Source of the DNA: Chitinophagaceae bacterium
GTDB taxonomy: Bacteria; Bacteroidota; Bacteroidia; Chitinophagales; Chitinophagaceae
Assembly: GCA_022843585.1 (NCBI GenBank)
Contig: JALHNJ010000001.1
Coordinates: forward strand, 992,001 to 1,056,000
Reading direction: 5' to 3'
DNA: 64,000 nt
The notes beneath the pieces were generated by a model. That model did no database searches, was not told the DNA's origin, and saw only the letters and a list, made by a program, of their open reading frames with translations. This document shows positions 52,980-62,592 of the stretch, one piece after another (position 1 is the first letter of the stretch; each line of letters starts with the position of its first letter). The position numbers and the translations under genes are program-made.

Positions 52980-52999
52980 ATATCAAAATATTTGGATTT

Positions 53000-53007
53000 C
53001 AAAGGTA
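53000..53007 (-). promoter_or_regulatory. deoC operon -7 box
   Basis: TACCTTTG on the minus strand, exact TAnnTTTG; no standard -33. Confidence 0.5.
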
Positions 53008-53192
53008 ATCAAAACTTTGTGCGAAATGGTCGATAGCTCCCCGTATGGAAAACCCTTGTACCACAAACTTTTATAATACGATTACCTCTTATAAAGTGCC
53101 CGTTTTAATTTGCTGTAATTGATTTACATTCGGAGTTCTGATTTAGCGCAAGGTTCTGTGATAAAAATCATCTAATAAAAAAACTTACAGCA

Positions 53193-56100
53193 ATGAGAAA
53201 AACCCGGTTACTAGAAAAACTGGCGTTACTAACTGTTCTGTTGATGGCAACAGCACAAGTAATGGCACAGGCTACATTTCCCGAGAATGGGATCGCCGAT
53301 CCACGGAATGGACATTATGCTTTCACGAATGCTACTATTGTAAAAGATGCAAACACAACAATAGTCAATGCAACATTGGTTATTAAAGATGGAAAGATTG
53401 TTGCTGTTGGTACCGGACTTTCGGTTCCTTCAGGTGCAGTAGAAGTAGATTGCAAAGGCAAGTACATCTATCCATCATTTATTGACATTTATACGGATTA
53501 TGGAACACCGGCTCGTCCGCAACAACAAGGCGGTGGCGGGTTCAATTTTTTTGCTCAGCCTCAATTAGAGACCAATGTAAAAGGTCCCTATGGATGGAAC
53601 CAGGCCATTAAATCCGATGTGGACGTTTTTAAAGTCTTTGGTGTTAACGACGCTGCGGCAAAACCAATGCGGGAAGCTGGTTTTGGTACAGTGCTTACCC
53701 ATGTTAAAGATGGTGTAGCAAGAGGAACCGGTGCGGTTGTAACATTAGCCAACGAAAAAGAGAATCTTACGATCATAAAAGAAAAAGCTTCAGCTCATTA
53801 TTCGTTTAGTAAGGGAACTTCCACACAATCATACCCAACTTCTAAAATGGGCTATATCTCGTTGATACGCCAGACATTTTTAGATGCGGCCTGGTATAAA
53901 AATAAACCATACGAAGAAGGCTTTAATCTTAGCCTGCAATCATGGAACGATAACTCAGGCCTGCCGCAAATTTTTGAGGCCAATGATAAATGGGATAATT
54001 TAAGAGCAGATAGAATAGGCGATGAGTTCGGTGTTCAATACATTATCAAAGCAGGGCAAAACGAATATCAGCGTATTAGTGATATGAAGGCAACTAATGC
54101 CACATTTATTCTTCCCTTAAACTTTCCGCAAGGACAAGATGTGGAAGATCCTAATGATGCCAAGTTTGTGGCTTTACAAGATATGAAACATTGGGAGCTA
54201 GCACCCACTAACCCGGCAGCTTTTGAAAAAGCAGGTATCCCTTTCTGTCTTACTACTGCTGATTTGAGAAGTGTAAATACTTTTTGGGCAAGTCTTCGCA
54301 AGGCCATGGAATATGGATTAAGCGAAGCAAAAGCTATGGAGGCTCTTACAAAAACCCCTGCAACAATCTTGGGTGTGTATGATAAAGTAGGAAGTCTTGA
54401 AGCAGGTAAACTGGCTAATTTCTTAATTACTAACGGACCTGTTTTCAACGAAAAAACAAATATCCTTTACAACTATGTGCAGGGTATTAAATACAATGTA
54501 AAAGACGATTCAAATATTGCGGGCACTTATAATCTTAGTATTAATACTCCAACAGGTGTTGAAAAATATACGCTGGATGTAAAGAGCAGCAGTTCTGTCG
54601 GCATGTTTGGGAAAGATACCATGAATACTAAATTTAGTTTTGATGGTAAACAAGTAAAACTGAGCTATGCGCCAATGGCAAGGAGACAAAGACCTCCGGG
54701 CGGACCGGGTGGCGATCCAACACAGGCAAGGCCAGGTGGATTTGGTGGAGGACAACCGCCAGCATTACCGGCTACTGCTACAAGATTAGGTGGTATCAGC
54801 AATGGTACAGAATGGAATGGCACTGGTGTTGATTCAGCAGGTAACTCACTTACCTGGACAGCTGTGTTTGTAAAAGCTGCTGATATAAAAATGGATAGTA
54901 CTAAGAAAAAAGATATACCTGTTGTTGGAAAAGTAAGTTATCCTTTCCTGCCATTTGGCAATAGCCAGGATGAAATACCAAAGCAGGAAACGATGTTGAT
55001 CAAAAATGCAACGGTATGGACCAGTGAGGGTGAAGGTGTGTTGCAGAATACAGATGTATTGTTAAAGAACGGAAAAATTGCAGCTATCGGTAAGAATTTG
55101 AGTGACCCGGGTGCTAAAGTAATTGATGGTACCGGCAAGCATGTTTCTCCGGGCATAATTGATGAACACTCACATATCGCCGCCGCTTCTATTAATGAAG
55201 GTGCACAATCTGTAACCTCAGAAGTAAGAATTGCTGATAACCTGAACCCGGATGATATTAATATTTATCGTCAGTTAAGTGGTGGTGTTACTTCTTCTCA
55301 TATTCTTCACGGCTCAGCAAATGTAATCGGTGGCCAAACACAGTTAATAAAACTTCGCTGGGGTGCTAATGCAGAAGACCTGAAATTTAAAAATTGGGCA
55401 GGACAAATAAAATTTGCATTGGGAGAAAACGTAAAACGGTCATCTTCTACACAAGGCAACAACCGCTATCCTGATACAAGAATGGGGGTGGAGCAGGTTT
55501 TAACCGATGCCTTTACCCGTGCAAAAGACTACAAGAAAAAATGGGATAGCTACAATGCTGAAAAAGATAAATTAGTAAAAGCAAAAAAACCACTGACGGG
55601 TTTGAATGCTCCCCGTCTTGACTTAGAGCTAGAAGCGTTGGTGGAAATTTTAGATAAGAAAAGATTTATCACTTGTCATTCCTATGTACAAAGTGAGATC
55701 AACATGGCTATGAAAGTAGCAGAAGAAATGGGTTATACGGTAAATACTTTCACTCACATATTGGAAGGATATAAAGTAGCTGATAAAATGAAAGCACACG
55801 GTTCCTTTGTATCTACTTTCTCTGATTGGTGGGCTTATAAAGTAGAGGTAGAAGATGCTATACCTTATAATGCAGCCATCATGCACAAAACAGGATTAGT
55901 GGTAGCAATTAATTCTGATGATGCAGAAATGGCCAGACGTTTAAACCAGGAAGCGGCTAAAACAATGAAGTATGGTGGTGTATCTGCAGAAGAAGCATTA
56001 AAAATGGTAACATTAAATCCTGCAAAAATGTTGCATGTGGATGATAGAATCGGAAGTTTGAAAGTTGGTAAAGATGCAGATGTGGTGGTTTGGTCAGATA

Positions 56101-56360
56101 ATCCACTTAGCATTTACGCAAAACCTTTATACACTATTGTTGATGGAACAATTTATTTTGACAGAGTAAAGGATGAGCAAAAGCAAAAAGAAGTGGATGC
56201 AGAAAGAGCAAGGCTGGTAAAGAAACTGAATGGTGAAAAAAGAAGTGGTATGCCAATGGCTCCTGCAACACCTTCTTACCAGATAATGCATTCTTGTATG
56301 GATCATGGTCATAGCCATGGCCTGCTGGTAATAGATGCTGATGAATTTGAAAACCAATAA
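53193..56360 (+). CDS. Periplasmic amidohydrolase-family protein with one degenerate and one intact metal-dependent module
   Basis: 1055 residues. Signal peptide ends ATAQVMAQ. The first amidohydrolase-like module (about 30-430) has the beta-sandwich start and a C-terminal TPATILGVYDKVGSLEAGKLANFL, but the HxH strand reads FIDIYTDY, so both metal His are replaced. A middle beta-domain with a Gly/Pro-rich linker (RPPGGPGGDPTQARPGG) follows. The second module (about 600-1010) is intact: GIIDEHSH with His659/His661, His near 829 and 855, and Asp near 909 (INSDD). C-terminus is His-rich (MDHGHSHG), a possible metal-binding tail. Substrate unknown; imidazolonepropionase-like enzymes are the closest family. 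Followed after 11 nt by a related gene. Confidence 0.87.
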   Translation: MRKTRLLEKLALLTVLLMATAQVMAQATFPENGIADPRNGHYAFTNATIVKDANTTIVNATLVIKDGKIVAVGTGLSVPSGAVEVDCKGKYIYPSFIDIYTDYGTPARPQQQGGGGFNFFAQPQLETNVKGPYGWNQAIKSDVDVFKVFGVNDAAAKPMREAGFGTVLTHVKDGVARGTGAVVTLANEKENLTIIKEKASAHYSFSKGTSTQSYPTSKMGYISLIRQTFLDAAWYKNKPYEEGFNLSLQSWNDNSGLPQIFEANDKWDNLRADRIGDEFGVQYIIKAGQNEYQRISDMKATNATFILPLNFPQGQDVEDPNDAKFVALQDMKHWELAPTNPAAFEKAGIPFCLTTADLRSVNTFWASLRKAMEYGLSEAKAMEALTKTPATILGVYDKVGSLEAGKLANFLITNGPVFNEKTNILYNYVQGIKYNVKDDSNIAGTYNLSINTPTGVEKYTLDVKSSSSVGMFGKDTMNTKFSFDGKQVKLSYAPMARRQRPPGGPGGDPTQARPGGFGGGQPPALPATATRLGGISNGTEWNGTGVDSAGNSLTWTAVFVKAADIKMDSTKKKDIPVVGKVSYPFLPFGNSQDEIPKQETMLIKNATVWTSEGEGVLQNTDVLLKNGKIAAIGKNLSDPGAKVIDGTGKHVSPGIIDEHSHIAAASINEGAQSVTSEVRIADNLNPDDINIYRQLSGGVTSSHILHGSANVIGGQTQLIKLRWGANAEDLKFKNWAGQIKFALGENVKRSSSTQGNNRYPDTRMGVEQVLTDAFTRAKDYKKKWDSYNAEKDKLVKAKKPLTGLNAPRLDLELEALVEILDKKRFITCHSYVQSEINMAMKVAEEMGYTVNTFTHILEGYKVADKMKAHGSFVSTFSDWWAYKVEVEDAIPYNAAIMHKTGLVVAINSDDAEMARRLNQEAAKTMKYGGVSAEEALKMVTLNPAKMLHVDDRIGSLKVGKDADVVVWSDNPLSIYAKPLYTIVDGTIYFDRVKDEQKQKEVDAERARLVKKLNGEKRSGMPMAPATPSYQIMHSCMDHGHSHGLLVIDADEFENQ

Positions 56361-56371
56361 AAAAATTAGAT

Positions 56372-57706
56372 ATGCAAAAGATATTTTTTCTAACGATCAT
56401 TATGGCAGTAGCTGTTTCGGTTCATTCCCAATCGAATGTATTGCCAGCGCCGCCACAAAAGGGATTGCTTTTTATTAAAAATGCAACCATCCACGTAGGT
56501 AACGGAACAGTTATTGAAAATGGAACTATTCAGATAAGAGATGGGAAGATTGAAAAAGTTGGTAAAGACATCGCCATACCACAAGATGATGTGCAGGTGG
56601 TTGATGCAAAAGGCAAGCATGTTTACCCTGGCCTGATTCTGCCAACCAGCACACTAGGTTTGATAGAAACCAGTTCTATCCGTGCCTCAAATGATGTTCG
56701 TGAAATTGGCGACTTGAACCCTAATATCCGCTCTATTGTAGCGTATAATTCTGATTCAAAAGTTATCAATACACTTCGATCTAATGGTATTCTTGCAGCT
56801 AATGTAGTTCCGCAAGGAAGCTTTTTGGCCGGCACATCATCCGTAGTACAATTAGATGCATGGAATTGGGAAGATGCAGCTGTTAAAGCAGATGGTGGAA
56901 TGCATTTGTATATGCCATTGCTCATGGCTCGTCCGGGCGGAGGAAGAGGTGGATTTGGTGGCGGCGGTCCAAATGCTGGTGGTGCACAAACAGACCCTGT
57001 AAAAGATGGGTTTGAAAAAATTGAGAACCTGAAAGCTTTTTTCCGGGAAGCAAAAGCTTATAACACAGCTACTACCCGTGAAGAAACAAATTTGAAATAT
57101 GAAGCAATAAAAGATTTGTTAGCGAAGAAACAAAAACTATATGTACATGCCAGCACTGCCAAGCAAATGTTGGCTGCATTAGATTTTGTAAAAGAATTTG
57201 GTGTTGATATGGTAATTGTTGGTGGTAGCGAAAGCTGGCAGATAGCCAATTTATTGAAACAACATAATGTGGCCGTAATTCTTCAGCAAATGCATAGCCT
57301 GCCAACCACAACTGACGATGATGTGGATCAGCCGTATAAAACAGCAGCGATATTGCAAAAAGCAGGAGTGTTGTTTGCTATTTCGGATGATGATTCACAA
57401 ACCCGTGGCCGTAACCTTCCTTTTAATGCAGGAACTGCAGTTGCTTTTGGATTAACAAAAGAGGAGGCATTGGCAGCAATCTCGTTGAACGCTGCAAAGA
57501 TCATGGGAGTGGCAGACAAAACAGGAAGTATTGAGGTTGGTAAAGAGGCCAATATTATTATCAGTTCTGGCGATATACTGGATATGAGTACTAGTAATGT
57601 AACTGATGCTTTTATCCAAGGACGTAAGATCAATCTTGATGATAAGCAGAAGCAATTGAATGATAGATATGAAATCAAATACGATTTGAAGAAAAAAGGA
57701 TTTTAA
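56372..57706 (+). CDS. Amidohydrolase-fold protein lacking the HxH metal motif
   Basis: 444 residues. Signal peptide ends AVSVHSQ. Shares the family frame (FIKNATIHVGNGTVIENGTIQIRDGKIEKVGKDI, LNAAKIMGVADKTGSIEVGKEANI), but where active members have GLIDxHxH it reads GLILPTSTLG. A Gly-rich loop (GGGRGGFGGGG) interrupts the barrel. Likely non-catalytic, or using a different metal site. It is in one operon with the larger amidohydrolase, suggesting a heteromeric periplasmic complex (inference). A strong terminator follows. Confidence 0.85.
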   Translation: MQKIFFLTIIMAVAVSVHSQSNVLPAPPQKGLLFIKNATIHVGNGTVIENGTIQIRDGKIEKVGKDIAIPQDDVQVVDAKGKHVYPGLILPTSTLGLIETSSIRASNDVREIGDLNPNIRSIVAYNSDSKVINTLRSNGILAANVVPQGSFLAGTSSVVQLDAWNWEDAAVKADGGMHLYMPLLMARPGGGRGGFGGGGPNAGGAQTDPVKDGFEKIENLKAFFREAKAYNTATTREETNLKYEAIKDLLAKKQKLYVHASTAKQMLAALDFVKEFGVDMVIVGGSESWQIANLLKQHNVAVILQQMHSLPTTTDDDVDQPYKTAAILQKAGVLFAISDDDSQTRGRNLPFNAGTAVAFGLTKEEALAAISLNAAKIMGVADKTGSIEVGKEANIIISSGDILDMSTSNVTDAFIQGRKINLDDKQKQLNDRYEIKYDLKKKGF

Positions 57707-57720
57707 AAAAGTACAGCAAA

Positions 57721-57756
57721 AAAAACCGTCTTGCGGTAAGCAAGACGGTTTTTTTT
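57721..57756 (+). terminator. Terminator of the amidohydrolase operon
   Basis: 14-bp stem (AAAAACCGTCTTGC with its complement), 5-nt loop, long T-run. Also usable on the minus strand by the convergent lipoprotein gene. Confidence 0.93.
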
Positions 57757-57770
57757 ATAAATACAATTTA

Positions 57771-58172
57771 TTATTGCGGCATTAATTCTTTACTAACCGC
57801 CATAATCCAGTCAGCCCATTTTTTTGCTTCATCTGGTTTTGTAGCCAATTTCATTCCTACTTCTGTAGATTTTGTAGACCATTCCTGCATCTTTTTAGTA
57901 AGGTCAGCTAATTTAGCCGGGTCTTTCATTCCAGCTTTGTACTCAGTTATAAAGACGGCATAGTCATTTGCAAATTTCTGTACTTCAGGATCAGAGAAAG
58001 TTGGTACACCCGTAGATGCAGAAGTAGCGGTTGTCGTAGTTGTTGGCTCAGTCGTAGTTGTTGGCTCCGTTGTTGTGGTGGTAGTTGTTTCTTCAGGCTT
58101 TGCTTCGTCTTTTTTGTCTTTGCAAGATGTCATGATGCCGGCAATGGCAACTACGAAAAGTAATTTTTTCAT
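57771..58172 (-). CDS. Thr-rich lipoprotein, family unknown
   Basis: 133 residues from ATG 58172, which puts the lipobox IMTSC at Cys17; an in-frame upstream start at 58208 would bury it. Residues 28-60 are a low-complexity EPTTTT-type linker encoded partly by a perfect 18-nt tandem repeat (58033-58068). The C-terminal 75 residues form a helical domain (FANDYAVFITEYKAGMKDPAKLADLTKKMQEW). Such linker-plus-helical lipoproteins occur in many Bacteroidota; function unknown. TACGTTTG box 33 nt upstream. Confidence 0.78.
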   Translation of the reverse strand: MKKLLFVVAIAGIMTSCKDKKDEAKPEETTTTTTTEPTTTTEPTTTTTATSASTGVPTFSDPEVQKFANDYAVFITEYKAGMKDPAKLADLTKKMQEWSTKSTEVGMKLATKPDEAKKWADWIMAVSKELMPQ

Positions 58173-58205
58173 TTTTTTTGATTTTGGTTTAATGAATAAT
58201 GACAA

Positions 58206-58213
58206 CAAACGTA
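58206..58213 (-). promoter_or_regulatory. -7 box of the Thr-rich lipoprotein gene
   Basis: TACGTTTG on the minus strand, exact TAnnTTTG. Confidence 0.45.
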
Positions 58214-58273
58214 TTGTTTTTTTTGATATTGTGAAATAGTTCAGAAAATTGATTATTCACATCACCTAAAACA

Positions 58274-58301
58274 AAAAGGCTGCAAAAACTCGCAGCCTTT
58301 T
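58274..58301 (-). terminator. secA terminator
   Basis: Stem AAAAGGCTGC / GCAGCCTTTT, 8-nt loop, T-rich continuation (TGTTTT) on the minus strand. Confidence 0.85.
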
Positions 58302-58322
58302 AAAATTTATAAGGTGTTAATA

Positions 58323-61300
58323 CTAAGCATCTTTACCATGACACTGTTTGTATTTCTTTCCACTACCACATGGGCAGGCGTCATTACGGCCAATTTTGGG
58401 TGCAACTTTTATCGGTTCATGTTTTATTGCAACTTCAGGTCCGCCTGGTTCAAACTTATCTTTTTCATTAGCAGCATAATCTTGTCCTGCATTATCTACT
58501 TCATCTTTATTAGCCCGCATTTTACTCATATCCGTTTTTTGCTGGCGGCCTTCTTTTAAGGGAGCATTTTCCTGTTGAATAGGAATAGAGGAATGACAAA
58601 GGAAAGAAACAATGTTCTTATTTACCTCTGTATTCATATTGCTGAACTGGTTGTACGCTTCCATTTTATAAATGATAAGCGGATCTTTTTGTTCAAGGTA
58701 TGCAGTTTGTACACTTTGCTTCAAATCATCCATTGCACGAAGATGTTCTTTCCAAGCATCATCAATCACAGCCAGTGTAATTGTTTTCTCTAATGAATTC
58801 GCTAGCTCTGCACCATTTGAGCTAAGCGTTTTATCAAGATTAGCTAATACATTCAATCCCTTACGACCATCACTAAATGGAACCACTACATTTTCAATGT
58901 GGCTCCCTTGTGTAAGACGGATGTTTTTAAATACGGGAATAGCTTGTTTTTGTAGTTCTCCTTTATGAAGGTTGTATTTTTCTGTCGCTTCGTTATATAA
59001 TCTGTCGATTAAGCTGTTTACATCAGTCTTTTTAAATGTTTCTTCTTCAATCTTTGTATCTAAACCGAAATTTACAATACAAGCCATTTTAAATCCTTCA
59101 AAATCTTCCTGTTCCCGGAAAGAGTCAATTAAACTTCCGGCAACGGCAGAAAAAGAAGTATCAATGTCTAATGCAAGGCGTTCGCCGAACAATGCATGAT
59201 TTCTTTTTTCATACACAGCATTCCGTTGCTTATTCATTACATCATCATACTCCAGCAAACGTTTACGAATACCAAAGTTGTTTTCTTCTACTTTCTTTTG
59301 TGCCCGTTGAATACTGTTGCTGATCATGCTGTGTTGTATCACATCGCCTTCTTTGTAACCTAATTTATCCATTAAGGATGCAATACGTTCGCTTCCGAAC
59401 ATACGCATCAGATCATCCTCTAATGAAACATAAAATTGAGAAGAACCCGGATCTCCCTGGCGACCTGCACGGCCACGCAACTGTCTGTCTACACGGCGGC
59501 TTTCATGTCGTTCTGTACCAATAATTGCTAATCCACCAGCTTCTTTTACGCCTGGCCCAAGCTTAATATCCGTTCCACGACCAGCCATGTTAGTTGCGAT
59601 AGTAACTGCGCCGGGTAAACCAGCTTCAGCAACTACCTGAGCTTCTCTGGCATGTTGTTTTGCATTCAATACATTGTGCGGAATTTTTTTCTGCTGCAAC
59701 ATTCTTCCCAACAATTCGCTTACCTCTACGGAAGTAGTACCTACCAGGCAAGGGCGACCAGCATTTCTTAATATTTCAATCTCATCAATAACAGCCTTAT
59801 ATTTTTCTCTCTTTGTTTTATAAACCAGATCCTGTTTGTCATTTCTTACCATTTTCAAATTGGTAGGAACGTTTACCACATCTAGTTTATAAATACTCCA
59901 CAATTCTGCTGCTTCTGTTTCGGCCGTACCCGTCATACCACAAAGCTTGTGGTACATCCGGAAATAGTTTTGCAAAGTGATAGTGGCATAGGTTTGTGTA
60001 GCGGCTTCGATCTTTACATTTTCTTTTGCTTCTAATGCCTGGTGTAAGCCATCGCTGTAACGACGGCCTTCCATGATACGACCTGTTTGCTCATCTACAA
60101 TTTTTATTGCACCGTCTATTATTACATATTCCACATCTTTTGCAAACATGGTATATGCTTTCAATAATTGCTGAACCGTATGTATGCGGTCGGCTTTCTG
60201 AGAATATTCATTTAATATCGTTTCTTTCTGCTGTAATTTTTCATCTGCACTCAATTCACTTTTTTCTACATCGGCTAGCTTTACTCCGATATCCGGAAGT
60301 ACAAAGAATTCTGAATCTTCACCGGTTTTGGTAATCATATTCAGACCTTTTTCAGTCAGATCCACAGAGTTATTCTTTTCATCAATATGAAAAAGTAATT
60401 CTTCATCTACGATGTGCATATTCCGCATCTGGTCTTGCAGGTAATAGTTCTCTGCTTTTTGCATTTTTACACGGATGCCAGGCTCACTTAAAAATTTAAT
60501 TACCGGGCCATATTTTGGTAAACCACGATGTGCCCTGAATAAATACAGGCCACCTCCTTTTGCATCATCATCACCCTCTGCAAACCGTTTTTTTGCTTCG
60601 TTTAGGCAGTTACGAACAATGCGTTCCTGTTCTTGTACTAATTGTAAAATTCTGGGTTTATGAATATGGTATTGTTGGTCGTCGCCCTTAGCAACAGGCC
60701 CGGAAATAATCAATGGTGTTCTTGCATCATCGATCAACACAGAGTCAACCTCATCCACCATTGCAAAATGATGTTTGCGTTGTACCATTTCATCCGGTGT
60801 GTGTACCATGTTGTCACGCAGGTAATCGAAACCAAATTCATTATTAGTTCCATAAGTAATATCTGCGAGGTATGCTTTTCTTCTTTCTTCTGTATTGGGT
60901 TGATGTTTGTCAATACAATCAACAGTAATACCGAGCCACTCAAAAATGGTTCCGTTCCATTCCTGGTCACGACGGGCCAGGTAATCATTTACTGTTACAA
61001 TATGAACACCTTCACCCGGTAATGCATTCAGGTATGCCGGTAATGTAGATACAAGGGTTTTACCTTCCCCTGTAGCCATCTCAGCAATTTTACCAGAATG
61101 CAATACGGCACCACCAATCAACTGTACATCATAATGTACCATGTTCCAGGTTACTTGCCCGCCGGCAGCTGTCCAGGTATTTTTGAAAGTGGAAGTGGAA
61201 CCATCAATAGTGATGTAATTTTTTTTGATGCTTAATTCTCTATCCAATTCGGTAGCGGTAGAAACTATATCTGTATTCTCTTTAAAACGGCGGGATGTTT

Positions 61301-61652
61301 CTTTGACTACTGCAAATGCTTCAGGTAGTAATTTTTCAAGAATTACTTCAATTTCTTTGTTGCGGTCTTTTTTCAGTTTATCAACTTCCTGGTAGATGGC
61401 GTCTTTTCCCATCAGATCGTTGAAAGGAAGTGCTTCCGCAGCAGCATTTTTATCAGCAATTTTAGCATCGATTTCAGACAGGTGTTCTTTTATACGATGA
61501 CGAAACTCCTGAGTTTTGTTACGTAACTGGTCGTTGCTGAGGGATTGATAGGAGGCAAAAAAGTCATTGATTTTACCAACATAAGGTTCAATCTTTTTTA
61601 CATCTTTCTCTGACTTGCTGCCACCAAAAATTTTTGAAATAAAACCAAGCAT
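58323..61652 (-). CDS. secA: Protein translocase ATPase SecA
   Basis: Drives Sec-dependent export. 1109 residues; longer than E. coli (901) through insertions typical of Bacteroidota, for instance around residues 360-420. Walker A ATGEGKTLVSTLPAY, Walker B MVDEVDSVLIDDARTPLIISG, helicase motif IATNMAGRGTDIKL, QLRGRAGRQGDPG, and a C-terminal zinc-binding SEC-C tail (CPCGSGKKYKQCHG). Its 5' leader of about 120 nt starts with two mutually exclusive hairpins. It supplies export for the many secreted proteins in this window. Confidence 0.97.
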   Translation of the reverse strand: MLGFISKIFGGSKSEKDVKKIEPYVGKINDFFASYQSLSNDQLRNKTQEFRHRIKEHLSEIDAKIADKNAAAEALPFNDLMGKDAIYQEVDKLKKDRNKEIEVILEKLLPEAFAVVKETSRRFKENTDIVSTATELDRELSIKKNYITIDGSTSTFKNTWTAAGGQVTWNMVHYDVQLIGGAVLHSGKIAEMATGEGKTLVSTLPAYLNALPGEGVHIVTVNDYLARRDQEWNGTIFEWLGITVDCIDKHQPNTEERRKAYLADITYGTNNEFGFDYLRDNMVHTPDEMVQRKHHFAMVDEVDSVLIDDARTPLIISGPVAKGDDQQYHIHKPRILQLVQEQERIVRNCLNEAKKRFAEGDDDAKGGGLYLFRAHRGLPKYGPVIKFLSEPGIRVKMQKAENYYLQDQMRNMHIVDEELLFHIDEKNNSVDLTEKGLNMITKTGEDSEFFVLPDIGVKLADVEKSELSADEKLQQKETILNEYSQKADRIHTVQQLLKAYTMFAKDVEYVIIDGAIKIVDEQTGRIMEGRRYSDGLHQALEAKENVKIEAATQTYATITLQNYFRMYHKLCGMTGTAETEAAELWSIYKLDVVNVPTNLKMVRNDKQDLVYKTKREKYKAVIDEIEILRNAGRPCLVGTTSVEVSELLGRMLQQKKIPHNVLNAKQHAREAQVVAEAGLPGAVTIATNMAGRGTDIKLGPGVKEAGGLAIIGTERHESRRVDRQLRGRAGRQGDPGSSQFYVSLEDDLMRMFGSERIASLMDKLGYKEGDVIQHSMISNSIQRAQKKVEENNFGIRKRLLEYDDVMNKQRNAVYEKRNHALFGERLALDIDTSFSAVAGSLIDSFREQEDFEGFKMACIVNFGLDTKIEEETFKKTDVNSLIDRLYNEATEKYNLHKGELQKQAIPVFKNIRLTQGSHIENVVVPFSDGRKGLNVLANLDKTLSSNGAELANSLEKTITLAVIDDAWKEHLRAMDDLKQSVQTAYLEQKDPLIIYKMEAYNQFSNMNTEVNKNIVSFLCHSSIPIQQENAPLKEGRQQKTDMSKMRANKDEVDNAGQDYAANEKDKFEPGGPEVAIKHEPIKVAPKIGRNDACPCGSGKKYKQCHGKDA

Positions 61653-61752
61653 AAAAATGAGTGTTAGTGGGTATTCTTCTCTTGAAAAATTTTATAGAAT
61701 TTAATGTTGTCAAAAAAAGTGCTACAAGTATTATTGAGCCAATTTGACAGCA

Positions 61753-61775
61753 TTGGGTACCCCAATTATTGGGGA
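61753..61775 (-). promoter_or_regulatory. Alternative hairpins at the 5' end of the secA leader
   Basis: On the minus strand CCCCAAT...ATTGGGG can form one stem; the same ATTGGGG can instead pair with a downstream CCCAAT. The element begins within a few bases of the predicted transcript start. Confidence 0.4.
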
Positions 61776-61778
61776 GGG

Positions 61779-61786
61779 CAAAGATA
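61779..61786 (-). promoter_or_regulatory. secA -7 box
   Basis: TATCTTTG followed by CCC on the minus strand; exact TAnnTTTG in typical context; -33 not clear. Confidence 0.55.
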
Positions 61787-61842
61787 ATGTAATTGAACTT
61801 GCGGGGATACCTAATGAATACTAACCTTTTAAAAGAATTTTT

Positions 61843-62499
61843 ATGAAAATGCGCATGTTTTTTTTGGTAATTGGAACCTTGGTATTTGTAAGTAATTCCG
61901 AAGCTCAAGATTATATTGTAACCTGGAAAAATGATACAATTGTGTGCCAATTGCCCGGCGATGCAAAAAAAGCTGGATTTAAACCCGTTTGGAAGTATGA
62001 GGATGGATATGAAAGAATAGTAGCTTTTTTTAGCAATGATTCTGTACGTGTAATAAGTGCAGGCGAAATAAAAGGATATTCAAGGCAGAAACATGGAAAA
62101 AGGCTTTTGTGCGATGGATTTTTTGAGGCAAAGCAAATTATATTCTTAGGAACTAAAAAGCGAACACTTGTTGATGAAACTAAGAATACCGAAAAAAGTA
62201 AGCCTTGGGTGTTTATGAACAGGTTAATAGATGGGAAATATGCAAATTTGTACATAGTCTATCAGCTTACGGGAGACGGTTATGAAGCTTCTTATTACCT
62301 GAGCAGGCACGGTGTTGAGGCTTCAAATACTGTAATGCCATTTTTCAATAAAAAGAAAATGATAGAATTGATGAGCGATAGTGATATCGCCAGCGAAATG
62401 AAAGCTTTTAGATATAAAAAATCCAATAAAGGATTTGCAGAAATAGTGAATGAATATAACCGACTGAAAGAAGCTGCTGCAAAAAAAGTGTATCCATAA
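61843..62499 (+). CDS. Secreted hypothetical protein
   Basis: 218 residues. Signal peptide ends VSNSEAQ. A first part with DYIVTWKNDTIVCQLPGD and FSNDSVRVISAGEIKGYSR resembles the 'D-I-T-x-N-D-T-I-x-V-x-V' opening common in small Bacteroidota secreted proteins. The C-terminal part (KMIELMSDSDIASEMKAFRYKK) is helical with an FAEIVNEYN repeat end. No catalytic motif and no recognised family. Divergent from secA. Confidence 0.75.
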   Translation: MKMRMFFLVIGTLVFVSNSEAQDYIVTWKNDTIVCQLPGDAKKAGFKPVWKYEDGYERIVAFFSNDSVRVISAGEIKGYSRQKHGKRLLCDGFFEAKQIIFLGTKKRTLVDETKNTEKSKPWVFMNRLIDGKYANLYIVYQLTGDGYEASYYLSRHGVEASNTVMPFFNKKKMIELMSDSDIASEMKAFRYKKSNKGFAEIVNEYNRLKEAAAKKVYP

Positions 62500-62592
62500 G
62501 ATTTTAACTTTTTTACGTTCTAGCAAAGCAAATTATTTCCGGTTTAATACATTCTCCCAAGTTTTAAGTATAGTTTGGTATAATTTGCAGTT

